64,000 nt of DNA, taken from contig NZ_BMPQ01000003.1 of assembly GCF_014647675.1 (NCBI RefSeq), forward strand, positions 322,373-386,372, read 5' to 3'. This DNA is from Streptomyces flaveus. GTDB taxonomy: Bacteria; Actinomycetota; Actinomycetes; Streptomycetales; Streptomycetaceae. Every line of letters begins with the position of its first letter. Position 1 is the first letter of the stretch. Under the pieces are notes generated by a model that was not told where the DNA came from, searched no databases, and saw nothing but the letters and a program-made list of their open reading frames with translations. Below are positions 56,164 through 64,000 of this stretch, one piece after another. The position numbers and the translations under genes are program-made.

Positions 56164-56934
56164 GTGTCGGACCCGTCGCGCCCCCGCGCTTCTCTCCGTA
56201 CCGCCGTGGTCTGGGACGTCCTGAAGGACGCCCTCGACCGCCGGGTCAAGGCCACCGGCCGGGAGTCGCTCGACGTGCTCGACACGGGAGGCGGCAGCGG
56301 CAGGTTCGCGGTGCCCGCCGCCCGACTCGGCCACCGCGTCACCGTCGTGGACCCCAGCCCGAACGCGCTGTTCGCGCTGGAGCGCCGGGCCGCCGAGGCC
56401 GATGTCGCCGACCGGGTCCAGGGCGTCCAGGGCGACGCCCACGGCCTCTTCGACGTCGTAGAGCGCGGCGGCTACGACGTGGTGCTGTGCCACGGCGTGC
56501 TCGAGTACATGGACGACCCCGCCGAGGGCGTCGCCAACGCCGTGGCCGCGCTGCGCCCCGAGGGAGTCCTCAGCCTGCTCGCCTCGGGCCTCGGCGGCGC
56601 GGTGCTCGCGCGCGCCCTCGCCGGGCACTTCACCGAGGCCCGGCAAGCACTCAGCGACCCGGACGGCCGCTGGGGCGAGGGCGATCCCGTTCCTCGGCGC
56701 TTCACCGCCGAACAGCTCACCGCTCTCGTCGAGGGCGCCGGTCTGCGCGTCGGCGCCGTGCACGGCGTACGGGTCTTCGCGGACCTCGTCCCCGGAGTCC
56801 TCGTGGACACCGAGCCGGGAGCCCTGGACGCCCTGCTCAAGCTGGAGGCCGCGGCGGCTGAGCTGCCAGCCTTCCACTCCGTGGCGACCCAGCTCCACGT
56901 GCTCGGCGAGACCAGGGAAGCCGCCGAGGCCTGA
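56164..56934 (+). CDS. Class I SAM-dependent methyltransferase
   Basis: 256 residues. Motif I LDTGGGSGRFAVPAA (39-53), VTVVDPSP (motif II), VQGDAHGL and VLCHGVLEYMDDP (post-I and motif IV). It resembles SmtA/CmoM-type enzymes. GTG at 56164 has GAGGAG nine bases upstream. It follows the HEPN gene after 208 bases that hold no clear feature. Substrate unknown. Confidence 0.88.
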   Translation: MSDPSRPRASLRTAVVWDVLKDALDRRVKATGRESLDVLDTGGGSGRFAVPAARLGHRVTVVDPSPNALFALERRAAEADVADRVQGVQGDAHGLFDVVERGGYDVVLCHGVLEYMDDPAEGVANAVAALRPEGVLSLLASGLGGAVLARALAGHFTEARQALSDPDGRWGEGDPVPRRFTAEQLTALVEGAGLRVGAVHGVRVFADLVPGVLVDTEPGALDALLKLEAAAAELPAFHSVATQLHVLGETREAAEA

Positions 56935-57210
56935 GCCGGCTCCCGTGCCCCCGTCGCTGATCAGGAGCTCGGCGGCAGATGGAGTACGCCACAGCGCCCC
57001 CGATCGCGCGCTCGGAGCCGTATGATCGGAGGAGACCGTCCGGCATGACGGGCCGGTCGCTGGGGAATGCACGCTTCAGTGAACCGGAGTGCCATGGCGG
57101 AATCCGGTTGGCTAATTGGCGTAGAGGGGCGGGTTTCACGGGGGCGATTCCCTGCCTATCCTGAAGGGGACCCCCGGTCGCCCCGGCGACTGCACGATGA
57201 GGAGGACTCC

Positions 57211-57618
57211 GTGCCGCTCTCGGAGCACGAGCAGCGAATGCTCGAGCAGATGGAGCGAGCGCTGTACGCCGAAGATCCCAAGTTCGCGACAGCGCTTGAG
57301 GGAAGCGGGCTGCGTACGTACACCCGGAAACGGGTTTACCAGGCGGTCGTTGGCTTCCTGGTTGGTATCGCGCTCCTCATGGCCGGAATGGTCGCACAGC
57401 AGATTTGGGTCAGCGTGGTGGGATTCCTCGTCATGCTGGGCTGCGCGGTGCTCGCCGTCACCGGTTGGCGCAAAGCCCCCAAGCCGGGCGAGCAGCCCGC
57501 CGCGGGTGCCGGTGCGCCGGGCGCTCCGCAAGCCCGCCGTCAGGGCCGGCAGCGGCGCTCCATGATGGACCGCATCGAAGAGCGCTGGCAGCGGCGCCGC
57601 GACGAACAAGGCCATTAG
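57211..57618 (+). CDS. DUF3040 membrane protein
   Basis: 135 residues. N-terminal PLSEHEQRMLEQMERALYAEDPKFA is the DUF3040 hallmark; two transmembrane helices (about 45-85), then a basic tail (RRQGRQRRSMMDRIEERWQRRR). GTG at 57211 follows GAGGAGG. The 276 bases upstream hold possible -10 elements TATGAT (57021) and TATCCT (57157, with TTTCAC 17 bases before). Function unknown. Confidence 0.9.
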   Translation: MPLSEHEQRMLEQMERALYAEDPKFATALEGSGLRTYTRKRVYQAVVGFLVGIALLMAGMVAQQIWVSVVGFLVMLGCAVLAVTGWRKAPKPGEQPAAGAGAPGAPQARRQGRQRRSMMDRIEERWQRRRDEQGH

Positions 57619-57645
57619 CCCCCGGGCGGAGAGCCAACACAGCGC

Positions 57646-57681
57646 GAAAGGGGCGGCCACCCGCGGGTGGCCGCCCCTTTC
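57646..57681. terminator. Strong hairpin terminator after DUF3040 gene
   Basis: 16-bp perfect stem (57646-57661 with 57666-57681), loop CGCG, A-rich on one side and T-rich on the other, so it can act in both directions. Between here and 57924 the only feature seen is a short tandem CCGGCATACGGC (57793-57818). Confidence 0.88.
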
Positions 57682-57924
57682 GGCATGCCTGCGAACGCCC
57701 CGGCGTAGCCCCGGAGTTGCTGCCCGACTGAGCTTCGCGTACGCGAGGTCTCCCACCGGCCCTCGCTCACGAGGCGTACGGCACCACACCTCACCGGCAT
57801 ACGGCACCGGCATACGGCGCCACGCCGCATCGGTGTTCGGCACCGAGCCGCGCTGAAGCTGGGCACGGCCCGGTCCGAGTGGCCCGTCGAATCCCCCGAC
57901 ACCGCACCCCGCCGAAACGACCGA

Positions 57925-57954
57925 GGGCGCCCACCCGAGACCGGGTGGGCGCCC
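57925..57954 (-). terminator. Hairpin after transglutaminase operon
   Basis: GGGCGCCCACCCG (57925-57937) pairs with CGGGTGGGCGCCC (57942-57954); loop AGAC. It lies 22 bases past the stop of the transglutaminase gene on the minus strand. Confidence 0.75.
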
Positions 57955-57976
57955 CCTCTGCAAGGGCCAGGCCCCC

Positions 57977-60391
57977 TCAGCCGCTGCCCTGCCCGGCCGA
58001 CGGTCGCCGGACCAGCGTCGTCCAGCGAGCCACCACCCGGGACTTGAGTACTCGGGACTTGAGCGACGCCCAGCTCTCCGAGGCCGCCCACACCACCCGT
58101 ACAGCCGAGCGGGGCGCCAGCAGTGCCCTCAGGCGGGTGCCGCTGCTGACCGTGGCACGCAGGCCGTCGGTCATCCTGCGGACGTCGTCGGCCAGACCCG
58201 GTGTGGGCCGGGGCCGCGGCGCATACAGGACCTGCTCCACGGCGTCCGCGATCCGGTGCACGGATGTCGCGGTCGCCGGGTCGAGGTGCCCGAGCCGGAC
58301 GATCCGGGCCGCCGCCTTGCGGGGCGTCTGGGACTCATCCGGCGCGATACCGAAGTCCCAGGCCGTATCGGTCACTTCATGCCACGCCGCCAGTGTGTGA
58401 GCCGCCGCGTCCGCCTCGGTGCGGCCATGCGTGCCGAGCCGTACGGACCGTACTCTCGCCCGCCACATCATCGGCAGCAGTGGTATCGCGAGCACGGCGA
58501 GACCGCCCAGAACCCACAGCAGGATCTGCGGCCACGGCGGACCGTCGTCCGTCGCCGTGATCGCCGCCTCGGGAGACTCGCTGCCGCACGGCTCCTGCAG
58601 CCTCCGCTGCTCCGCCGTGCAGCTCTCGCTGGTCGACGGGGCGGCCGAGGAGGGCCGAGGCGCGACCTCCTGCGAAGTGCCCGGCTCGGGGAGGGTGGTG
58701 CCCGGCGTGGTCGTCCGGGTGTACTCCGGAACCGTGCCGCGGTTCGGCGTCGGCTCGAAGCGGGTCCAGCCCACGCCCTCGAAGTACAGCTCGGGCCAGG
58801 CGTGCGCGTCCCGCAGGCCCACGGACATCGTGCCGTCCGACTGGGGCGAGCCGGGTGTGAAGCCGACCGCGACGCGGGCCGGTATGCCCAGCGTGCGGGC
58901 CATCGAGGCCATCGCGAAGGAGAAGTGGACGCAGAAGCCCTCCTTGTCCCTCAGGAAGCGCTCGATCGCCTGCGAACCACTGCCGACCTGCACCTCCGTG
59001 TCGTACACGAAGCCGCCCTCCAGGGCGAACCAGTCCTGGAGCTTCACCGCGCGCTCGTAGTCGTTGCTCGCGCCCGCCGTGACCTGCCGTGCCGTGTCGT
59101 AGACCATCGGGGGCAGCGATTCCGGCACATCGGTGAACTCGCGCCGCAGCCACCCGGGTGGCTCCTGCGCATCGGCGAGCTGCTTGGCGGTCGGCTGCAC
59201 GATCAGGCTCTTGACGGAGTACTCAAGGCCGCGCGTGGTCTGGCCGTGGTCGCCGACGAGCGTGCGCCCGACGGGCTCATACCGCCACTTGCCGCTGATG
59301 TCCACCTGGCTGGCCGGGTAGGGCATGGGCAGCCAGTCCTGCGCGTACCAGTCCGCCGCCGCGATATTCGTCTCGACCTCGGTGCGTTGGACCTCGTCCC
59401 CGAGACCGGGTGGTGTCTGGAAGGTCTCCGGTACATCCGTGATGCTGCGCTTGGAGGGCTTCCACGCCGTGCCGTCGAACTCGTCGAGCGAGACGATCCG
59501 CAGATAGAGGTCCTGCGTCTCCTCGGAGTTGGTCTTGTACGACATGACCTGGCGGTCCTCGTCCACGTTCAGACTGTCGCGGAGCGAGACCAGCGGGTTC
59601 ACCGCGGAGATCGTGCCGCCGCCTCCGGAGCCCGAGCCGACACCTGTCCCCGTACCGTCCAGCAGGCCGCCGTCGAGGGACGGCAGACCGAGCGGCACCA
59701 CCAGGGCTATGCCGAGGGCGACGGCACCGATGCGCCGGCCCGTGCGGATCGGCGCGACCGCGCCCGGCGACGGGTCGGGGCCCGGCATGCGGGGTGCGCC
59801 GCCGAAGACGCGGCCCCACTGCGAGAGCCGGTCGCGGCCCTCGGCCAGCAGCAGTAGCAGATAACCGGCGGCCGCCAGCAGGAACCACAGCCATCCGGCG
59901 CCGCCGTCCGAGAGCCCGGCGGCGACCGAGTACAGCGCGAGCAGCGGCAGCCCGGCCGGGGCAGCGCTGCGCAGCGTCACCGCGAGCGCGTCCACCGCCA
60001 GCCCGATCACCAGGACACCGCCGACCATCATCAGCCGGATGCCGTCGGACAGCGGCGCCGGGATCGCATACCGCCCGACGTCCTCCCCGCCCGTCTGCAG
60101 CAGCACCCCGAAGTGCTGGAACACCTCCGGGCCCGGGATGATCCCGAAGATGGCCTGCTCACGGGCGAACATCAGCGTCAGCAGTATCAGGCTCACCAGG
60201 GCCTGCGCCGTGATCGTCAGCGGCCGGGCCAGCGGAACCCGCCGGGCCGCCGCGCCCACACCGGTCTGCACAGCGAGCAGGAACGCCGCCTGCAGCAGCC
60301 AGGTCGCCGGGGTGACCAGCGGCAGCAGCGCGCTCGCCGCCATCAGTGTCGCCGCCGCGGCGCACAGCGCCAGTCGCGCGCGCCCGCTCAT
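57977..60391 (-). CDS. TgpA-type membrane transglutaminase-like protein
   Basis: 804 residues: about six N-terminal helices (8-235), an extracytoplasmic transglutaminase domain with C487 (GFCVHF) and H530 (DAHAW), one further helix (about 612-632) and a cytoplasmic tail. The third triad residue is E546 (RFEPTP) where Asp is common. Last gene of the MoxR-DUF58-TgpA operon; ATG overlaps the DUF58 stop as ATGA. Confidence 0.92.
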   Translation of the reverse strand: MSGRARLALCAAAATLMAASALLPLVTPATWLLQAAFLLAVQTGVGAAARRVPLARPLTITAQALVSLILLTLMFAREQAIFGIIPGPEVFQHFGVLLQTGGEDVGRYAIPAPLSDGIRLMMVGGVLVIGLAVDALAVTLRSAAPAGLPLLALYSVAAGLSDGGAGWLWFLLAAAGYLLLLLAEGRDRLSQWGRVFGGAPRMPGPDPSPGAVAPIRTGRRIGAVALGIALVVPLGLPSLDGGLLDGTGTGVGSGSGGGGTISAVNPLVSLRDSLNVDEDRQVMSYKTNSEETQDLYLRIVSLDEFDGTAWKPSKRSITDVPETFQTPPGLGDEVQRTEVETNIAAADWYAQDWLPMPYPASQVDISGKWRYEPVGRTLVGDHGQTTRGLEYSVKSLIVQPTAKQLADAQEPPGWLRREFTDVPESLPPMVYDTARQVTAGASNDYERAVKLQDWFALEGGFVYDTEVQVGSGSQAIERFLRDKEGFCVHFSFAMASMARTLGIPARVAVGFTPGSPQSDGTMSVGLRDAHAWPELYFEGVGWTRFEPTPNRGTVPEYTRTTTPGTTLPEPGTSQEVAPRPSSAAPSTSESCTAEQRRLQEPCGSESPEAAITATDDGPPWPQILLWVLGGLAVLAIPLLPMMWRARVRSVRLGTHGRTEADAAAHTLAAWHEVTDTAWDFGIAPDESQTPRKAAARIVRLGHLDPATATSVHRIADAVEQVLYAPRPRPTPGLADDVRRMTDGLRATVSSGTRLRALLAPRSAVRVVWAASESWASLKSRVLKSRVVARWTTLVRRPSAGQGSG

Positions 60392-61740
60392 GAGCCACCG
60401 CCTCCCGCCGTACTACCCGTCGGCGTGACCTGATTGCGCTGCTGGTCCGCCTCCCGCCACAGATCGGTGAGGTCCGCACCCGGCGGCGCGGTCACAGCGG
60501 TCCAGCCCGCCTCCCGCAGCATCCGAAGCCGCTCCTCGCTGTCCTCGTGGGCTTCGCCCTGCACCCACGATTCACTGTCCAGCAGGAAGGCGACCGCCCC
60601 GCCGCTGCGCTGCCGCATCTTGGCGAGCACCGTCGCCTGCTCCTCGTCGAGGTCGCCGAGAAAAGCCACCAGAAGCCCTTCGTTCCCCCCGCGCAGCACG
60701 TCGTACGCCCGGGACAGGCCCGTATCGTCGGAGTGGTCGATCACCGCCAGGGTGTCCATCATCAGCCCGGCCGCGTCCGCCGACTCCTGGTTGGCGCCCG
60801 CGAACCCGTCGGCCCCCTCGCCGGGCACCGAATTGCCGGTGTCCGTCAACAGCCGCACCGAAAAGCCCCGTTCGAGCATGTGCACCAGCGTGGACGCCGC
60901 GCCCGAGACGGCCCACTCGAAGGCCGAGTCCGGGCCCGCGCCCTCGAAGGCGATGCCCCGGGTGTCGAGGAGCACCGTGCAGCGGGCCCGCTGCGGCTGC
61001 TCCTCGCGGCGCACCATCAACTCGCCGTAGCGCGCGGTCGAGCGCCAGTGGACCCGGCGCAGATCGTCGCCGTAGCGGTACCCGCGCGGGATGATGTCGT
61101 CCTCGCCGGCCAGAGCAAGCGAGCGGTTCCGCCCGTCGCCGTACCCCTTGGCCTCGCCGGTCAGCCGCACCGGCGGCAGTGGCTCCACGCGCGGGATGAC
61201 CGTCAGGGTGTCGTACGTCGAGAAGGAGCGGGTCAGCTCGCACATTCCGAACGGGTCGCTGAGCCGCAGCTGGAGCGGGCCCAGCGGATAACGGCCCCGC
61301 AGGTCGGAGCGCACGCGGTACGACACCTCGCGCCGGCCGCCCGCCTCCATCCGGTCCAGTACGAACCGGGGACGCGGCCCCAGCACGTACGGCACCCGGT
61401 CCTGGAGCATCAGCAGTCCCGTGGGCAGCCGCGAGACGTTGTCCATCCGCAGATGGACCCGGGCCTCGGACCCCGCGGGCACGCGCCCGGGCGAAAGCCG
61501 GCGGCTGCCCGCCACCCGGTAGCGCGTGCGGTACAGCACGGCCGCGCACACCAGCGGCAGCACGGCCAGCAGCAGCCCGACCCGGAGCAGATCGCTCTGC
61601 CCCAGGACGTATGCGCACACCGCGGCCGCCACGCCCGCCGCCAGGAAGGACCGACCGCGCGTGGTGAGCCCGGCGAGTGCCGTGCGCAGCCCGCCCTTGT
61701 CCTCCTCGGCCTGCGCCGCCGGCATGCCCCCGGTGGTCAT
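60388..61740 (-). CDS. DUF58 (vWA-like) membrane protein
   Basis: 450 residues: two helices near the N terminus (about 32-75), then a beta domain and the DUF58 core with RGYRYGDDLRRVHWRSTAR (about 223-241) and a vWA-like VLLDTRG. Partner of MoxR. The ATG at 61740 has GGAGG five bases upstream; GTG at 61743 is possible. Either start overlaps the moxR stop. Confidence 0.92.
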   Translation of the reverse strand: MTTGGMPAAQAEEDKGGLRTALAGLTTRGRSFLAAGVAAAVCAYVLGQSDLLRVGLLLAVLPLVCAAVLYRTRYRVAGSRRLSPGRVPAGSEARVHLRMDNVSRLPTGLLMLQDRVPYVLGPRPRFVLDRMEAGGRREVSYRVRSDLRGRYPLGPLQLRLSDPFGMCELTRSFSTYDTLTVIPRVEPLPPVRLTGEAKGYGDGRNRSLALAGEDDIIPRGYRYGDDLRRVHWRSTARYGELMVRREEQPQRARCTVLLDTRGIAFEGAGPDSAFEWAVSGAASTLVHMLERGFSVRLLTDTGNSVPGEGADGFAGANQESADAAGLMMDTLAVIDHSDDTGLSRAYDVLRGGNEGLLVAFLGDLDEEQATVLAKMRQRSGGAVAFLLDSESWVQGEAHEDSEERLRMLREAGWTAVTAPPGADLTDLWREADQQRNQVTPTGSTAGGGGS

Positions 61741-62777
61741 CACAGCCTCCGGGGCGGCTGCTGGCCGAACTCCGGAACCGGCCGGCCCATCGTCAGACCG
61801 CTCTGCGACGCAGGCGCCGCGGGCACAGGGGTGCGCTGCAGGATCTCCAGCACGACCTGCTCGGCCGTACGGCGGTTCAGCTGGGCCTGCGCGGTCGGCA
61901 GCAGACGGTGGGCGAGGACCGCCACCGCGAGCGCCTGGACGTCGTCCGGCAGTGCGTAGTCCCGGCCGCTGAGCGCCGCGGATGCCTTCGACGCACGCAG
62001 CAGGTGCAGCGTCGCGCGCGGGGAGGCGCCCAGCCTCAGGTCGGGGTGAGCACGCGTGGCGGCGACCAGATCCACCGCGTAACGCCGCACCGGGTCGGCG
62101 ACATGGACCGTGCGGACCGCGTCTATGAGCTTGACGACGTCGTGCGCGTGCGCCACCGGCTGGAGGTCGTCCAGCGGGGAGACGCCGCCGTGAATGTCCA
62201 GCATCTCCAGCTCGGCCTCCGCGCTGGGATAACCGATGGAGACACGGGCCATGAAGCGGTCGCGCTGTGCCTCCGGCAGCGGGTACGTGCCCTCCATCTC
62301 GACCGGGTTCTGCGTGGCCACCACCATGAAGGGGCTGGGCAGCTCGTAGGTATGCCCGTCGATGGTGACCTGGCGCTCCTCCATGGACTCCAGGAGCGCG
62401 GACTGCGTCTTGGGCGACGCGCGGTTGATCTCGTCTCCGATCACGATCTGCGCGAAGATCGCGCCCGGCTTGAACTCGAATTCGCTGCGCTGCTGATCCC
62501 AGATGGACACTCCGGTGATGTCCGAGGGCAGCAGGTCCGGCGTGAACTGAATACGCCGCACCGAGCAGTCGATGGACCGCGCCAGTGCCTTGGCCAGCAT
62601 GGTCTTGCCGACACCGGGCACATCCTCGATCAGGAGATGTCCCTCGGCGAGCAGTACGGTCAGCGAAAGCCGCACGACCTCAGGCTTGCCCTCGATCACT
62701 CCCTCCACCGAACTGCGGACTCGCTCCACAGTGGTGGTCAGATCTGTAAGGCTCGCTCGATCGTCATAGGTCGTCAC
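61740..62777 (-). CDS. MoxR-family AAA+ ATPase
   Basis: 345 residues. Walker A EDVPGVGKT (K58), Walker B GDEINRA (D115/E116), sensor QNPVEMEGTYPLPEAQRDRF. Chaperone-like ATPase acting with DUF58 and transglutaminase proteins. GTG at 62777 follows GAGGAGG. First gene of the operon. Confidence 0.95.
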   Translation of the reverse strand: MTTYDDRASLTDLTTTVERVRSSVEGVIEGKPEVVRLSLTVLLAEGHLLIEDVPGVGKTMLAKALARSIDCSVRRIQFTPDLLPSDITGVSIWDQQRSEFEFKPGAIFAQIVIGDEINRASPKTQSALLESMEERQVTIDGHTYELPSPFMVVATQNPVEMEGTYPLPEAQRDRFMARVSIGYPSAEAELEMLDIHGGVSPLDDLQPVAHAHDVVKLIDAVRTVHVADPVRRYAVDLVAATRAHPDLRLGASPRATLHLLRASKASAALSGRDYALPDDVQALAVAVLAHRLLPTAQAQLNRRTAEQVVLEILQRTPVPAAPASQSGLTMGRPVPEFGQQPPRRL

Positions 62778-62970
62778 CCGGCCCTCCTCGGCCCGTTCTT
62801 TCTCCGGGCCGACGCTCACGACGCGAACCGGCCCACCTCGAACACGGACACCACGCGTGAAAAGTTCCGCGTGACGCCACACCCGCATTCTTGTTGCCGT
62901 TACCGGTTCGTGTCACTCGCCTGTGGATAACTGGCTGTGATATGTCGGGGCTTGCGGCCTTTGGGTGGGG

Positions 62971-63519
62971 TCAGGTGGGGTCAATCTCACGCAGCAGTCC
63001 CGTTTTCACATCGAACACAAAACCACGTACGTCGTCGGTGTGGACAAGGAACGGAGAAGTGCGCACCCGCTGCATGGACTGCCGCACGTCCTGTTCGACG
63101 TCTCGGAAGGCCTCCACCGCCCAGGCGGGACGCTGGCCGACCTCCATCTCCAGGTCGTGCCGGAAGTCCTCGGTGAGGGATTCCAGACCGCAGCCGGTGT
63201 GATGGATGAGCACCACGCTGCGGGTGCCGAGCGCCCGCTGGCTGATGGTGAGGGAGCGGATCACGTCGTCGGTGACGACACCGCCCGCGTTACGGATCGT
63301 GTGGCAGTCGCCCAGCTCCAGGCCGAGCGCGTCGTGCAGGTCGAGTCGGGCGTCCATGCAGGCCACGACCGCTACCTGCAGCACAGGGCGGGCATCCATG
63401 CCCGGGTCGGTGAACGCGGCGGCGTACCGCTCGTTGGCCTCGACGAGACGGTCGGTGACGGTGCCGCCGCCGGCTATGGCGCCTTCGGGCTCGGTGGGAA
63501 CGGGTGCGGAAGTCGTCAT
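62971..63519 (-). CDS. Beta-carbonic anhydrase
   Basis: 182 residues. Zinc ligands C54, H107 and C110, with the catalytic D56/R58 pair in ACMDARLD and HHTGCG. Interconverts CO2 and bicarbonate. ATG at 63519 is chosen; GTG at 63540 (GGAGGG just upstream) would add seven residues. The gene is divergent from the next gene beyond the window. Confidence 0.93.
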   Translation of the reverse strand: MTTSAPVPTEPEGAIAGGGTVTDRLVEANERYAAAFTDPGMDARPVLQVAVVACMDARLDLHDALGLELGDCHTIRNAGGVVTDDVIRSLTISQRALGTRSVVLIHHTGCGLESLTEDFRHDLEMEVGQRPAWAVEAFRDVEQDVRQSMQRVRTSPFLVHTDDVRGFVFDVKTGLLREIDPT

Positions 63520-63695
63520 ACCCATGACGGTAATCGTCACAGTCCCTCCGTCCCTTCTGTGAGAGGGGACAAAGAACATCAACAAGCGTTGTTGTGAGCT
63601 AACCCACATGGGTGCCGCGAGGATCCCGTAAGGCTGGTTCTCCGCGATGTGCCGCGTCGGTGGCGGCGGGGTCCCGCGACGCGCAGGCCGGTTGA

Positions 63696-63723
63696 TTGAC
63701 CGTGAGACACGGTGGACTAAAGT
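63696..63723 (+). promoter_or_regulatory. Promoter for the gene beyond the window
   Basis: TTGACC (63696-63701), 16 bases, TAAAGT (63718-63723). The leader would run about 270 bases and begins with a hairpin TGGGAGG-CGAGAC-CCTCCCA near 63734. Nothing else was identified between 63520 and 63988. Confidence 0.6.
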
Positions 63724-63988
63724 GACGCGAACTGGGAGGCGAGACCCTCCCATCTGGACTGTTGTCCCCCGGAGGGCCCGGCGACGTGCCGGAATCTCCC
63801 CGCGTGCGCGGCGCGTACGTACGGCTCGGCCTCCTCCCGCTCCCGGTCGACGACGCTTCCGGCGCCGGCAGGCCCTCCCCTTCACCGAGCGAGAGGGGAC
63901 CCGGTGGTACGTACGCCGCGCCGGAACTGAGAGGGCCCAGATCAAATGGGGCGCGAAGCGCATTCGAACAGGGGTGGTGGCGGGCGAC

Positions 63989-64000
63989 AGGAGGGACAGA
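63989..64000 (+). promoter_or_regulatory. Ribosome site of a gene starting at the window end
   Basis: AGGAGGG followed by ACAGA, the last bases of the window. The final A may be the first base of an ATG. By gene order this would be the 16S rRNA methyltransferase rsmH that opens the division cluster, but no coding sequence is visible. Confidence 0.5.

Noticed and set aside
63730..63960. RNase P RNA or other structural RNA upstream of the division cluster
   Set aside because: The conserved RNase P core motifs are not present; only a short hairpin is seen.

Overview
The window is a high-GC actinobacterial chromosome segment, almost certainly from a Streptomyces. The evidence is the very high third-position GC that opens long spurious frames on every strand, the frequent GTG and TTG starts, the Streptomyces-type dispersed GC-rich intergenic repeats, and a gene order that I recognise as the conserved core block running in S. 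coelicolor from about SCO2147 (trpD) to the edge of the division/cell-wall cluster near SCO2092. No plasmid, phage, IS, CRISPR, tRNA or rRNA is visible.

Layout. 1-8.4 kb: trpD; a SAM-IV riboswitch with a class V aminotransferase; a glycerate kinase behind a DASS-type transporter; and a two-component system preceded by a small secreted acidic protein. 8.4-16.2 kb: a stand-alone Lrp ligand domain coupled to a rhomboid protease; a zinc ribbon and NYN nuclease pair; two NlpC/P60 wall hydrolases around a lipoprotein hydrolase; and a HETTH lipoprotein. 16-25 kb: two glycosyltransferases (GT87 and PimB-like GT4) facing away from each other, cholesterol oxidase, acyl-CoA ligase, metallophosphoesterase, SRPBCC protein and an ArsA-like ATPase. 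25-34 kb: central carbon control (DUF5304 gene, glkA, pfkA) mixed with a lipid acyltransferase, an esterase and the MacRS two-component pair. 33.7-37.4 kb: trpEG with a complete Trp attenuator, divergent from a class II DAHP synthase. 37-42 kb: iron storage (bfd/bfr), a molybdoenzyme, endonuclease IV and a PASTA Ser/Thr kinase. 42.5-48.7 kb: thiamine (thiO-thiS-thiG under a TPP riboswitch, thiE), a ferredoxin reductase, an Rv2175c-type regulator and metF. 48.7-57.6 kb: a Tyr/Gln-rich membrane protein, a phytoene-desaturase-like flavoprotein, an ABC-YhgE-TetR operon, a HEPN protein, a methyltransferase and a DUF3040 protein. 58-64 kb: MoxR-DUF58-transglutaminase operon, beta-carbonic anhydrase, and the promoter and ribosome site of a gene that begins just past the window.

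How the parts fit. Most of the window is housekeeping: aromatic amino acids, sulfur/one-carbon, thiamine, glycolysis entry, iron storage and envelope maintenance. Several genes are under RNA control that can be read directly: SAM-IV, TPP and Trp attenuation.

The most unusual signal is a set of promoters matching the actinobacterial DNA-damage (RecA-NDp / PafBC) pattern tTGTCRGTG-N8-TAnnnT. They lie in front of the phytoene-desaturase-like flavoprotein and an esterase, with weaker versions in front of an acyltransferase and a SAV_6107-type HEPN gene. Other points of interest are a roughly 330-bp inverted-repeat-bounded element present twice, two ATPases with Arg in place of the Walker A Lys, and a membrane protein with a prion-like tail.
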